Shown: positions 46,708-58,200 of the stretch, one piece after another | Position numbering within the stretch: the stretch's first letter is position 1 | Layout of the letters: each line of letters begins with the position of its first letter | From: Paulownia fortunei | Lineage: Eukaryota; Streptophyta; Magnoliopsida; Lamiales; Paulowniaceae | Direction of reading: 5' to 3' | Assembly: GCA_019321725.1 (NCBI GenBank) | Contig: CM033116.1 | Span: forward strand, 15,629,420 to 15,693,419 | DNA: 64,000 nt | Notes under the pieces: model-generated | Told to the model about the DNA's origin: nothing | What the model saw: the letters and a program-made list of their open reading frames with translations, nothing else | Database searches by the model: none | Made by a program: the position numbers and the translations under genes

Positions 46708-46712
46708 TTATG

Positions 46713-46916
46713 TATTGGAGATAAAGTTCAAAAAGATCATGTTGATATTTCGACCCAAGTTGTTATATGGTGATAATATTTTTTATTTTTGAATAGCTTA
46801 TATGTAGGAAGAAGTTATGGAGAGTTTGTATATAAATATACTATGTTGTACACTTCAAAGTCATTAGAAAAGAAAGTCTTTTATCCATTTAATATTTCTT
46901 CCGGTAAATATTTACA
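46713..46916 (+). repeat. 5' LTR of the short-LTR copia element
   Basis: 204 bp, from TATTGGAGATAAAG to GGTAAATATTTACA. It is nearly identical to the 3' copy (about 15-20 differences by eye). TATAAATATACTA, a likely TATA region, lies at about 46831-46843. Confidence 0.88.
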
Positions 46917-46924
46917 TGGTATCA
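46917..46924 (+). promoter_or_regulatory. Primer-binding site (initiator tRNA-Met) of the copia element
   Basis: TGGTATCA directly abuts the 5' LTR end at 46916. The match to the initiator tRNA-Met complement ends after these 8 bases. Confidence 0.75.
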
Positions 46925-46963
46925 TCTGCCAGTAAGACTTACGTCTAACCAATCCTCTTTAAT

Positions 46964-47640
46964 ATGTCTACTTCCCCAAATTCTTCAACTTCAAATGCTT
47001 CAGAGACCAATTTTCCCATCTTCAACCCATTTACCTCCATCAACCTCACTAAACTTACACGTCTCAACCACCCAACATGGAAAGCCACCATGGTACCCTA
47101 TCTCAAATGCCATAAGGACTTCGACTATGTACATGGCACCCTTCGACAGCATGCTAAAACCATCACTGCCTCTGATGGCTTTACAACCCCTAACCCATCC
47201 TATGATGTTTGGGAAACCCAAGATAATCTTATCCTTATTTGTATTAATTCTTCTCTTTCTGATGAGATACTGGCCTAAGTCTCTCATTGCAGCAACTCTG
47301 CTAAAGTTTGGACGGCTCTAAGTTCTGCCTTTGCATCACAATCTCGTGCTATAGTACATGTTCACTCTCAACTCTTCGGAAAGATAATCAATCTACAACT
47401 GATTACTTTATGATGATCAAACACCTTACGGACGAATTGGCTATTACTGGTCAAGCTCTGATGTGTGAGGATATTATCACATATTTACTTAAAAGGCTCG
47501 ATCCAATATATGACTCTCTTGTTTCTATGGTGTCTTACTGTGATAATTCCCTCACCTTGGAAGAAATTTATTCCATGCTCCTAGCATGTGAGGCTCGTAT
47601 TTAGTATAATTATCAAACTCTATCCTTGCCCACGGCTTCA
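46964..47640 (+). pseudogene. copia gag (broken)
   Basis: It starts MSTSPNSSTSNASETNFP at 46964. Typical copia Gag phrases follow: LTRLNHPTWKATMVPYLKCH, VWETQDNLILICINSSLSDEIL, then in other frames TTDYFMMIKHLTDELAITG and LTLEEIYSMLLACEARI (about 47395-47604). At least one frameshift (about 47345-47395) and a TAA stop (47276-47278) break it. Confidence 0.85.
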
Positions 47641-50600
47641 TCCAATGTTGCCACTCGATAATAACTTTTTTCATAAGGATTAGGTCATGGCAACTCGTTA
47701 GCCCCTAGAGGTATGGGGCGTAATCAATTAATTGGAAATCATGGAGGTGGTTGCAGTAACAACACTATGTGGTGTCAACTATATGATAAGCTTAGCCCAT
47801 GGCTTCCCATTGTTGGAAGTGCTTTGATTCGAATTTCTAGACTCCACTATCTCGCCCAAATCTTCAAGCTAACTTAGCCTCTAATCAATCTCAGCAATAG
47901 GCTAAACAAAAGTGGCATTCTAACACTAATGCGATGCATCATCTGACCAACAACATGAGTGATCTGAATATTCGAAGTGATGATTTTATAGCAATGATCC
48001 AATTCAAATTGGTGATGGTACAAGTTTGAAAATAACTCACATTGGAACTGCCCCCTTATCTAATTTGTCTTCATCTTTTATTCTTGATAAAAAAATTGGT
48101 CATACCCAAAATTACAAAAAATATGCTCTTTGTTCAAAAATTTGCTCAAGATAATCATGTTTATTTTGAGTTTCATAGTTTTTTTTTTATAAAGATTACT
48201 TGGGGAACATCCTACATAAAGGATGTGTGCCTGATGGTCTCTATTGCTTCTCTCTATCTCTTCAACGTTGTTTTCGATCTGTCTTTATTGGTGTTATGGT
48301 CTCATTTACAGATTAGCAACATCGTCTTGGTCATGCCTCCTATGTTACTATTCGACATGTGCTTGGCAATAATAATTTACTAGTTGGTTCCAATAAGAGA
48401 TAAAATGTTTGTCCTGAGTGTTAGATGGCTAAAAGCCATAATTTACCTTTTTCTACTTTAATTCACTATGTTTAAGACCTCTTGAGTTAATTTATTCAGA
48501 TGTTTGGGGCTTAGGTCGATTGTTTCTACTTATGGATCTCGTTACTAAGTTTGTTTTTTGGATGCCTTTACTAAATTCATTTAGTTGTTTTCTTTAAAAT
48601 TGAAATCTGAGGTTGAAACTATTTTTATTCAATTTAAAAAATTAAAAGGCATTTTGATTCAAAAAAAACCAATTGGGGGGGTGAGCATAGATGTTTGAAT
48701 ACTTATTTCAAGACTTGTGGAATTCAACATCGTTTAGCATGCCCTTACATGCATGAACAAATGGGTTCTATTGAACGTCGACATCGACAAATTGTTGAAA
48801 TGGGTCTAGCTTTACTGGCTCATGCAAATTTTCCTAAACCTTATTAGGAAGATGCTTTTCTAACTATAACTTATATTATTAATCGTCCCCCTTCCAAAGC
48901 CCTCAATAACAAATCACCTTTTGAAGTGGCCTATAATCAGAAACCTAACTATTTGTCTATACGTGTTTTTGGATGTGCCTATTGGCCATTGTTTGCTTAT
49001 AGTAAACATAAAATTGATTTACGTTCAAAAATTTTATTTTTCTTGGTTATAGTGTATCACACTAGGCCTACAAACATCTTGATTTGGCCACAAGTAAAAT
49101 ATATGTCTCACGCCATGTCATTTTTTATGAGTTTTTATTTCCATACCAAAAAGAGTTCTCAAAATCAAATCGTCGCAAACCAGAATTTTTTTCATTACCA
49201 TCGTATTTATGTCACCCACGTACTCACACTAGCCATGCAGGTCTACACATAAATTCGACTGACCAGGTGCCAAATGATCACGTCAACCCACAAAATCAGG
49301 TGCCTTCGGATATTCAGTCTACTTTGCTATGCTTGGGTGATGCTCAAGTACTGGCAAAGAATCTCACTCAAATTTCAAATGATGTTGTTAGAACTTCTCA
49401 CCAACCTAATCCTCTAAATTCAAATGATATAACCTGATCAGTTAACGAAATGCCACACCACAAACACCGCATGCTTACTCAAACTTAGATAAAATCTATC
49501 AAGCCAAAAGCTCTTCATGTTGGTATAGCTAGATACCCACTACCTCAGTTTTTGCTTACTAATCATATCTCTTCTCTTGCAAAACCTACTTGTTACTCTG
49601 AGGCCTCTAAATATCCCCACTGACGTGAAGGCATGGACATTTAGTTTAACACTCTTGTAAAAAATGGTACTTGGGATCTTGTCTAACCTAAGCCAAGTAT
49701 TAATCTTGTTGGAAACAAGTGGGTGTTTCGAATTAAGAAACATGTTGATGGTAGTGTTGAGCATTTTAAAACGTGACTGGTGGCAAAAGGCTATCATCAG
49801 CAACTCGATGTGGACTTCATGAAAACCTTTAATCCTGTAGTAAAGTCAGGGACTATAAATCTTTAAGTATTACACGCCAATGGAATATTCGACAGATTGA
49901 TATCCATAATGCATTTCTACATGGTGAACTATAGGAGGAAGTTTATACGTAACAACCCCAAGTGTATGTTCATCCTGATTTTCCTAATCATGTATGCCGC
50001 TTAAGAAAAAGCTTATATGGCCTTAAAAAGGCTCCAATAGCATGGTTCTCTAGGCTGACAAAATAATTGCAGCAAATGGGGTTTGTTGGATCAAAGGCAG
50101 ACGCCTCTTTATTCATGATTCATAACAATAGCTTCTCTATTTTCATCCTTATATATGTTGATGATATAATCATCACCGGGACCTCTTTAAATGATATTGA
50201 TCAGTTATTAGGCAACATGAGTTGTTTTTCCAGTGAAAGATTTAGGAAATCTATCCTATTTTCTCGGTGTTAAAGCTTTGTTTGATGGTCATGATTATTT
50301 TTTTATGCAAAGAAAATATATGGCCAACCTGTTACAATGGGTCAACATGCATGAAGTGAAGCTTTGTTCAGATATTGCTTTCGCGGTCCACTATGTTAGC
50401 AAATTCATGCATCAACCTAAAGACACTAATTGGCAAGCTATCAAACGAATCCTTTGGTACTTAAAGTTCACGGTGAGCTATAGACTTCGTTTACAAAGTA
50501 AATTAGTTCATTCTCTTAAAGGGTTTAGTGATGCTAACTAGGGTGGCGACAGAGATGACATATGTAGTGTTGGGGCATATTGCATTTTTCCTATTGCTCG

Positions 50601-50940
50601 TAGCAGCATTGAATATAAATCCCTCTCAAACACAGTAGTAGAGTTACATTGGATACAATCAATTTTGCATGATCTGCATCTTCCTTTAGGGATAATTCCG
50701 ACATTATGGTGCGATAATATTGGAGCTACTTATTTGTCTTCTAATCCAGTTTTCATTCCAGAACTAAACATATTGAAATTGATTTTCACTATGTTCGGGA
50801 TCAAGTTTTAACTAAAAAGCTCCAGGTCTTTTTTCTATCCACTAAGGCTCAGCTTGTAGATTTATTAACAAAGCTACTGTCATCTGTTCGTTTTCAGCTT
50901 ATGCGGGACAACCTTCATGTTCAATACCTGCCCATTCACT
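47641..50940 (+). pseudogene. copia pol (protease, integrase, RT, RNase H), broken
   Basis: Protease region HHLTNNMSDL (about 47938-47968) with the preceding catalytic Asp-Thr/Ser-Gly lost. Integrase zinc region HRLGHASYVTIRHVLG and CPEC (about 48325-48420). Integrase core/end MGLALLAHANFPKPY, YIINRPPSKALNNKSPFEVAYNQKPNY and LSIRVFGCAYWP (about 48800-48985). RT: LVGNKWVFRIKKHVDGS, GLKKAPIAWFSRLTK and a preserved YVDD box at 50154-50165. RNase H: DIAFAVHYVSKFMHQPKDTNWQ (read in parts, about 50373-50445), FSDAN and CDNIGATYLSSNPVF. A deletion seems to remove part of the RT-RNase H connection at about 50350. Many stops. Confidence 0.87.
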
Positions 50941-50950
50941 TGTGGAGGCA

Positions 50951-51155
50951 TATTGGAGATAAAGTTCAAAAAGATCCTGTTGATATTTCGACCCAAGTTG
51001 TTACGTTGTGATATTATTTTTTATTTTTGAATAGCTTATTTACAAGAGGAAGCTATGGAGAGTTTGTATATAAATATACTACATTGTACACTTCAAAGTC
51101 ATTACAAAAGAAAGTTTTTTTATCCATTTAATCATTCTTCGAGTAAACATTTACA
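50951..51155 (+). repeat. 3' LTR of the short-LTR copia element
   Basis: 205 bp from TATTGGAGATAAAG to AAACATTTACA, preceded by CTTGTGGAGGCA, a weak purine tract. Confidence 0.88.
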
Positions 51156-51417
51156 TCATGGATCTTCCTTATTTCAAATTTCATTGGCACATGACATGAA
51201 ATGAGCAGATTGTTTGAAGCTTTTATTTTGACTCTTGTTTTGTTTTTTTCTATAGGTTTTCTATTAGCTTATGATCATAGAGTTAACTTATGTAAAGGAG
51301 TTGGTACTCCTAATTTATTGTTTTTGAGTTGTATAAAATTACTATGGATTTTTATTATTAATAATCTAGTAGGGGTCCATGTCTAACCCCGTCTAGGCGG
51401 ATTTAACCAAAAAAATA
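51156..51417 (+). mobile_element. 3' terminal part of the LINE
   Basis: After the copia insertion the LINE resumes with an untranslatable stretch and ends GGGGTCCATGTCTAACCCCG, TCTAGGCGG, then a short A-run at about 51408-51417. This is the signature 3' end of plant L1 elements. Confidence 0.75.
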
Positions 51418-53469
51418 TTATTGCTATAATTTTTACTTATGATGATAATACGAAACATATCCTAAAAAATAATAGAGCATGGGCTCCCAAAAATATGGCA
51501 TAAGAAATACATGGCTTAAAAAAATATAAAACACAAAATTATATTATTATCTAGTAAGAAAAATGTTGGGAATGCTGTATTACCATCATTGCTAGTAATT
51601 ATCTTTCAATTATAAATAATAAAATAATACATAATTTACATGAGTACTCGAATATCAACTCCCAATTTATTCACATCCACCAACTGTTCAAATTAAATCA
51701 AATTAAATTGCATAGTCACATAAATGTAACAAATAAAAATATATTTTTCTAAGCCATGTAATATAATCAAATTTTATAAATCAACCACAATAAGAGGTAA
51801 AAGATATTTATAGGCTTAAGGAAAAAAATTGCAAATCCAATGGGAAAACTAAAATTTATTTAAAAAATATAAATGCCATGTTTTTATAAACCCACAACAC
51901 AAGAAGGTAAAAAATAATTATAAGGTAAGAAAAAAAAATTCCAAATGCACCAAGAAAATTGAAAATTATAAGAAAAATTGTTCGAATGGTCTTTTTCTCT
52001 CTTTTCTTTTTTTTTGGGGGGGGGGGATTTTAGATTTTTTTTTTTTGGAAAATTCTGCAAACGTGTCCTTCGTAGCTCCCTCACACATAGTTAGTGCACA
52101 TGCACCTCGCGTCTAATGGCAGTTGGGCTCTGGCCACTGCTGTGCCCACCAACTAGCTAAAACCACTAGTTGGTGCTTGTGATTTTTTCCCTCTTCGCGC
52201 AATGTGCGATTGTAGTATCCTCCGATGCGATTTTCCTACCATGTGACCAATTTTTGATTAGAATCAAATTTTGATATCTTTCTCATTTTACATTTGTTTA
52301 TAGCATGTAATATACCTTTTTAATCATCTTTTCATGATCTGTAACGTGGTATTCAAATCATCATCAATAACAAAAGAAATATGCTTAATGTTGGGCATAA
52401 AGTAAATGAGTCTCAATTAGGGTTCAAATTTCTCTTGATGACTCCTCCAATTTTCACCAAATAAAATCATGTAATCTAAACATAAAAGACTACATATGGT
52501 GTAAATCTCATAGCCTATTATAGTGCTAAATTAATCACATTTTTTATTTATTTTATAAGTATGAAAATAGACATAATCAAGCATTCAATCATAGAATGGA
52601 GAGTATGAGCTCCATTTCATCTCATACCACTATTAGCAATTATAGCATAAAGGCTCGATAGCTATTACCTTATACAACAGAAGTTTGTCGATCCACGTTT
52701 GGATCAAAGCTACAAGCCCCTTAATTGAGTGAAATATGAACATGTCTACGTGTCTTCCTTTGTAGCGAATTTCAAACATGGTCTTTATCTCAAGTGAAGT
52801 TCAGATATGACTTGCTCACGTTGATGGATTGCCACCAAAGCACAATTTAAGCCCTTGAAATTTTTTGTGATGCTCCAAAAAGAAATATAGAAAGAAATAC
52901 ACTTTTAGGAAAGAAAATCTCTATTAGAGAAAACGTGATTATAGTGACTCACTCATCTCGTAGATATATACATTTTTTACAAATATATTATTGTGATAAC
53001 AAAAGTTCTATTCCAACACACAATTGAAAAAAAAAGTCCTATTTTAATATAAATGTAAGAGTAAATTACAAAAATTATCTCTGAATTTTAGCCTAATTAT
53101 AAAAAAAATTCAATTATCTTTTAAAATTATAAATATCTCTTGAATATTATCTTTATTTTACAAATACATTTCAGTAGGTGCAATTTGTCAAATAAAAATA
53201 ATTGATTACTTATGATTTATAAATTTAAATAATTTTTTTTTATAAATAACCTAAATTTTAAAAATAATTTTTATTATTCACCCTAAATATAAATGCAAAT
53301 TATGAACCACAGCCCAAACCCGAATCCATGCACCAAGAAACGTAACAACGACCCTTAACTTTGCAGAGAAGAAAGACTCGTCCTAGAGATGTTGTGTGCG
53401 CTACATGATGTAAAATGATGTGTATATGAAAAATAAGTTTGCGATGCGTATAATACGGTACTTGTCATT

Positions 53470-53571
53470 TGATTTGCATGGTTGAAGATATACGGATAAA
53501 TCTCAATTTGATTTGACAGTTGATTTGCATGGTTGAAGATATACGGATATATCTATGTTTGATTGCTGGTC
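53470..53571 (+). repeat. 51-bp tandem duplication
   Basis: TGATTTGCATGGTTGAAGAT starts at 53470 and at 53521, followed in both by ATACGGATA. Copies are near-identical over about 38 bases. Confidence 0.85.
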
Positions 53572-54560
53572 AAATGTTAAAGTACAATAGAAAAGGGAAG
53601 ATTAATAAATGTATAAAAAAGTTAATTGTTGGATTGGAGAGAATAGTTGAAAGGAAAACTAATTAGAAGAAAGGAAAAAGACATAAGAATTCTTACTTTT
53701 CTTTATTTTTGCAGTCATTGTCCATGAAAAAAAATAACTTCCTTTTAAAATATTTAAAGATGTATTCGCAAGACAAAAATTAAAAGGAGTCTGAGCCTTT
53801 TTTAAAGTATTTTTTAAGATATTTAAAAACTTGTAAGATGTATGAAAGTATTTGATATAATTTTTATTAGATGTATTTATAAACTCTCAAAATAAGTTGT
53901 TAAAGACTTAAGATCTTATAAATTATTTTAAAAAAGTAAGAAGTTTTAATTTATTTTTAATAGATTAATAAACTCTTTTAATTTTAATCAAATTAATTAT
54001 AAATTATCATTATTAATTAATATTTTATAAGTTCCATAATCTCATTTTATCTAAATACTTCAATAACTTATTTTTAAAATGAGATGTAATATTTTATAAA
54101 TTTAAAAAAAAATTAAAATATAAAAATTTATAAAATATTTTAAATAAATCTAACCAAACACTCAATTAATCTTTCATTTCTACTTTATTTCATTAGACCA
54201 AACATAGGAAAGTACTAGTAATTTACTTTCCTCCAAGTAATATCAAACAATTTGAGAAAGAAAAATGCTCTCTCTTATGTGAAATAAGTTCCCCTTAGGA
54301 TTTCCAATATAAAACCCAATGCATGAGATTTTTTTTCCTTAATGCAACCCAAAGCCCATGTTTTAAACCTTAAACAAGTATTTAAACTATTACCAGATAA
54401 TAAATTAATTTTATGCGAGTCATATAAATAAGAGTTGAAAACCAAACTGTATCTTTAAAAAAAACAACAGACTGGTCCGTAAATAAGCAAGCATGCTTCT
54501 GCTATGAGGCAATTGACTAATTAGGACATATTATTTCTGGTGCTCTACCAAAGGGCTTAA

Positions 54561-54565
<5 letters not shown>

Positions 54566-54608
<43 letters not shown>
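54566..54608 (+). repeat. (GA)n microsatellite
   Basis: About 21 uninterrupted GA units lie some 650 bases upstream of the phospholipase start codon. GA repeats near plant promoters can bind GAGA-type (BPC) factors. Any regulatory role here is speculation. Confidence 0.95.
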
Positions 54609-54609
<1 letters not shown>

Positions 54610-55171
54610 ATGATTCGAGTGGCCTAAGAACACTTAGGAGGGCCTTTGCCAAGGTGCTAATTTTTTTTAGTGGAAATGTATACAAATATTGGGTATAACA
54701 TTTTGATTTCTAGCAAAAAGTTTTCAATGTTTGTAAAATTTGATCAAATAAATTTGGTTTGTTCATTAGATATTTCATGTTGAAATATTTAGTTTGCTTT
54801 TTCTTAAATATAAAATACAGGGATGAAATTTTACTTTTAAAAAATAGAATTTAAGCTTTGAAAAAAAATTACAAAATAGATCACAGCACTTTGAAAATAA
54901 AGTTATTGTTAAAAGAATATTTTTAAAATTTAAAAAAACAAACATATTTTGACTCAAAATATTTTTTAAAAATTAAATCAAAAATAACAATATTATGGTT
55001 GTGAATGGGTCAAAACAAATACCAGATAATGATGTTAAAAAGCAAACCCAAACTTAAAAGCAACAACCAAACCAAAGACAAGATTGGTCAGTCAAAAAAC
55101 AAGTTAATCACTCCAGTATAATTCTTCAGTATATGCCTGTAACTGTATTCTTTCTTCTTTCGTTTCTACTT

Positions 55172-55177
55172 TATATA
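55172..55177 (+). promoter_or_regulatory. Possible TATA box of the phospholipase gene
   Basis: TATATA, about 80 bases upstream of the start codon at 55254, is followed by a pyrimidine-rich stretch. It is consistent with a short leader, but is only one of many AT-rich sites. Confidence 0.35.
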
Positions 55178-55253
55178 TTCGCATCGTTCTTCCTCAATAC
55201 CCCGGTTTCCCTCGTAAAATCCACCCTTCTCCACTGCCGCCGCCCACCGGAAA

Positions 55254-58200
55254 ATGGGATTTTTCCGGCGTATCCGTTTTATTGTTTTCATCTTCATTTA
55301 TCTTCTATTTTCCTCCTCCATTTCTCACTCCTTCCCCTTTCCCAAAAAACACGCGCACAAAATCGAAGGCCCCATCAAAACCCTTGTAGTTTTAGTGATG
55401 GAAAACCGCTCCTTCGATCACATGCTTGGCTGGCTCAAGACAGTCCGACCCGATATCGACGGCCTTAGTGGCTCCGAATTCAACCGGGTCAACGCCTCCG
55501 ACCCCACCACCCGTGCCGTGTCCGTCTCCGATGATGCTTTCTTCATTGACTCCGATCCGGGCCACTCTATCCAGGCCATCAGGGAACAGATATTCGGATG
55601 TAATGACACGTCGGCGAACCCGGCTCCGATGAACGGATTTGTGCAGCAGGCCGAGAGCATGGGGGTTGAGGGGTTGTCCAAAACCGTCATGAGCGGGTTC
55701 AAACCGGATCTGTTGCCTGTTTACGCCGAGCTAGCGAATGAGTTCGCGGTTTTAGACCGCTGGTTTGCGTCGGTTCCCGCGTCAACTCAGCCGAACCGGT
55801 TTTACGTTCATTCCGCCACCTCCCATGGTGCCTCCAGCAACGTTAGGAAAGACCTCATCCATGGGTTCCCTCAGAAGACCATCTTCGATTCGTTGGACGA
55901 AAATGGCCTTAGTTTTGGGATTTATTACCAGAATATCCCGGCTACTCTGTTCTTCAAGAGCCTTAGGAAGCTTAAGCATATTATCAAGTTCCATGACTAT
56001 AAATTGAAGTTCAAACTTCATGCTAAAATGGGGAAGCTTCCAAACTATGTTGTCATCGAACAACGGTACTTCGATGTGGAGCTATTCCCGGCAAACGACG
56101 ATCATCCGTCGCACGATGTGGCTCTGGGGCAGAAGTTTGTCAAGGAGGTGTATGAGACACTTAGGGCGAGTCCACAGTGGAAAGAGATGGCGCTTTTGAT
56201 CACTTATGATGAGCATGGTGGGTTTTACGATCATGTGCCCACCCCTGTTTCTGGGGTGCCCAACCCGGATGGCATCATCGGCCCTGACCCGTATTATTTC
56301 CAGTTTGATAGGCTTGGCGTGCGCGTTCCCACGTTCTTGATTTCACCCTGGATTGACAAAGGCACTGGTATGTATTTGTTTACTGTTTAAGATATGTTGA
56401 TAGCAGCTTGTGGTTTGATCATGATGGATGGTTGAAGGCCCATAAGTTTGAACTGCCAAATTTGCTGAATATGTTCATGGATATACATTTAGTTTGCTTC
56501 TTTTGAAGGAGATGTTATTAAAATGACGAGCTTGCAAATTTACATAATTGCGAGAAGATTGTGGCTTGCCAGAATATTGTGGCTTCATGTATATAAGAAA
56601 ATTGTTTTGATATGAAATAGTTGCAATGGAAAAATGGATTTGTCTGGGGAAGTTGAAGCTAGTATGGTATTGGTACTGAGAAGATGATATATAGTCAAGA
56701 TCTCTCCAAGAAGGTTGAGAAACATGATGCTTTTGCATTTGAAAGATAAGTGGACTAAACTTAACTGTACCCTTACTCCCCATCCCCATGATAAACAAAA
56801 GACTAAGAAATTGAAGTCCATTCAATCGATTCACATTTACCATTGGTTTTGTACTTACATAAACTGCGCAACATGATGAATCCAATTGAAATTCCCCTAT
56901 GTACTTCTGCTTACATTTTCTTCTTTTGTAGTTGGGGCATAGGAAATTTTTGTTGTGAACCTTGATTGAATAGATTGCAAACTTTTCATCTGAAATCATT
57001 TTGTTAGAGTGCCTTTGCCAGTCATTTTTGCAAAACGTAGAAAACCTGTAAATGCATGTGTAGACAGGAATGCATTATGATGCATCAGTTTGCATGCCCC
57101 ATATATTAATGAAATCAGGAAATGACAAGCAGTTTGAATATTCATCAGTATGAAATATCCATTGTGCTAAAAGTCTTGCTTGTATCAAAAATAGTTTATG
57201 ATACCCGGATGTTCAGTAGTTTAGTGAGAATACCATCAAAATTGTCCCAATATTATTCTGTTTAAGCTGAAGAAACATGGGACTTTCCAGTTTCTTGAAA
57301 GTATTTTTCAACGTGTCCAGAAGAAAAATGAGTATCACTTTCTCTTTAAAATTGAGAAATGGACTGAAAGCATATCTCGACTAAACATGGAGATGCTTCC
57401 TAGTTCTGTATGACAATTTGGAACTTAAATATTCTGTGTTGATTTCGGATGCATGTCTTAGAAGATTGAGGAGTTGAGAAACTGCAGTTTATCTTGTCCC
57501 AGTTTTCTAGGGATATCGAAGATTAATGGGTGGATATTTTAAAGTCAATGTTTTTTAAGTGTTTTGCATGGATTATTCACCCATCATTGATTATGGAATC
57601 TGAAATGTGTAATGTCATGGATGTTGCTCGTCTTGGGATTGGGTGCTGAACTCACCACTGGCCTGACTTTTATATTTTTTCAATTGTTGAATGGAGTTAG
57701 GGTTTTGAGGAGAAACCTACATGCTTTCAGTGAAAAGATTAGTGAATACTTCTGAGTATGCATTTTCTTGATATAAAGTAAAATTGAAATTTACCTGACC
57801 TGAGTAATTTTTTTTCCCACTGAAGTATCTTCTATATCTCTCTTTGAAATATTCTTTTATGGCCCCATTATTTAGCCTGATTCTAATATTTTGTGCAGTG
57901 ATTCACGAACCAAGCGGCCCAACCCCCTCTTCACAATATGAGCACTCGTCAATACCTGCTACTGTGAAGAAGCTTTTTAATCTTCAATCAAACTTTTTGA
58001 CTAAAAGGGACGCCTGGGCTGGAACCTTTGAGAAATACTTGTACTTGCGTGATACTCCTCGGGATGACTGTCCAGGTCTGCACTTACCTCACTATGACCT
58101 ATTCTTTTAAGATAAGCTCTCTATGTGTTTCAAGTGAGCTATGCTTGGTGGTTGCTGTGTATATGCATTGGGTTCTGTTGTTTTAATGGTCTTGTCTGGA

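Larger units (their letters stand above)
46708..51160 (+). mobile_element. Ty1/copia element with about 205-bp LTRs, inserted in the LINE 3' region
   Basis: LTRs at 46713-46916 and 50951-51155 both start TATTGGAGATAAAG and end ATTTACA. The primer site TGGTATCA follows the 5' LTR immediately. Flanking sequences TTATG (46708-46712) and TCATG (51156-51160) differ at one base and are the likely target duplication. If so, the element ends are TA...CA; a canonical TG start would be three bases further in (TGGAGATAAAG). LINE sequence resumes on the far side. Short LTRs and gag/pol style suggest the Ale/Retrofit group (inference). Confidence 0.85.
42770..51417 (+). mobile_element. L1-type LINE, interrupted by a copia element
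   Basis: Non-LTR retrotransposon of the plant L1 group. ORF2-like pieces run 42770-46707, and the 3' end resumes at 51156 after the copia insertion, ending in ...GTCTAACCCCGTCTAGGCGG, then AACCAAAAAAATA. The phrase TCTAACCCCGTCTAGGCGG plus a short A-run is a common plant LINE 3' end. ORF1 is not recognisable, so the copy is probably 5'-truncated. The left border is uncertain. Confidence 0.82.
51418..55253. other. AT-rich spacer upstream of the phospholipase gene
   Basis: No coding evidence. It holds a T/G homopolymer patch (T-run then 11 G at 52016-52026), a GC-richer patch at 52065-52240 with no recognised gene, a 51-bp tandem repeat (53470-53571), long A/T tracts (53040-54170) and a (GA)n microsatellite (54566-54608). 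The last 150 bases are pyrimidine-rich and probably form the promoter/leader of the next gene. Confidence 0.6.

Noticed and set aside
56475..56999. Minus-strand open frame of 174 codons in phospholipase intron 1
   Set aside because: No recognisable motif, antisense inside a normal intron, and interrupted neighbouring frames. Treated as chance.
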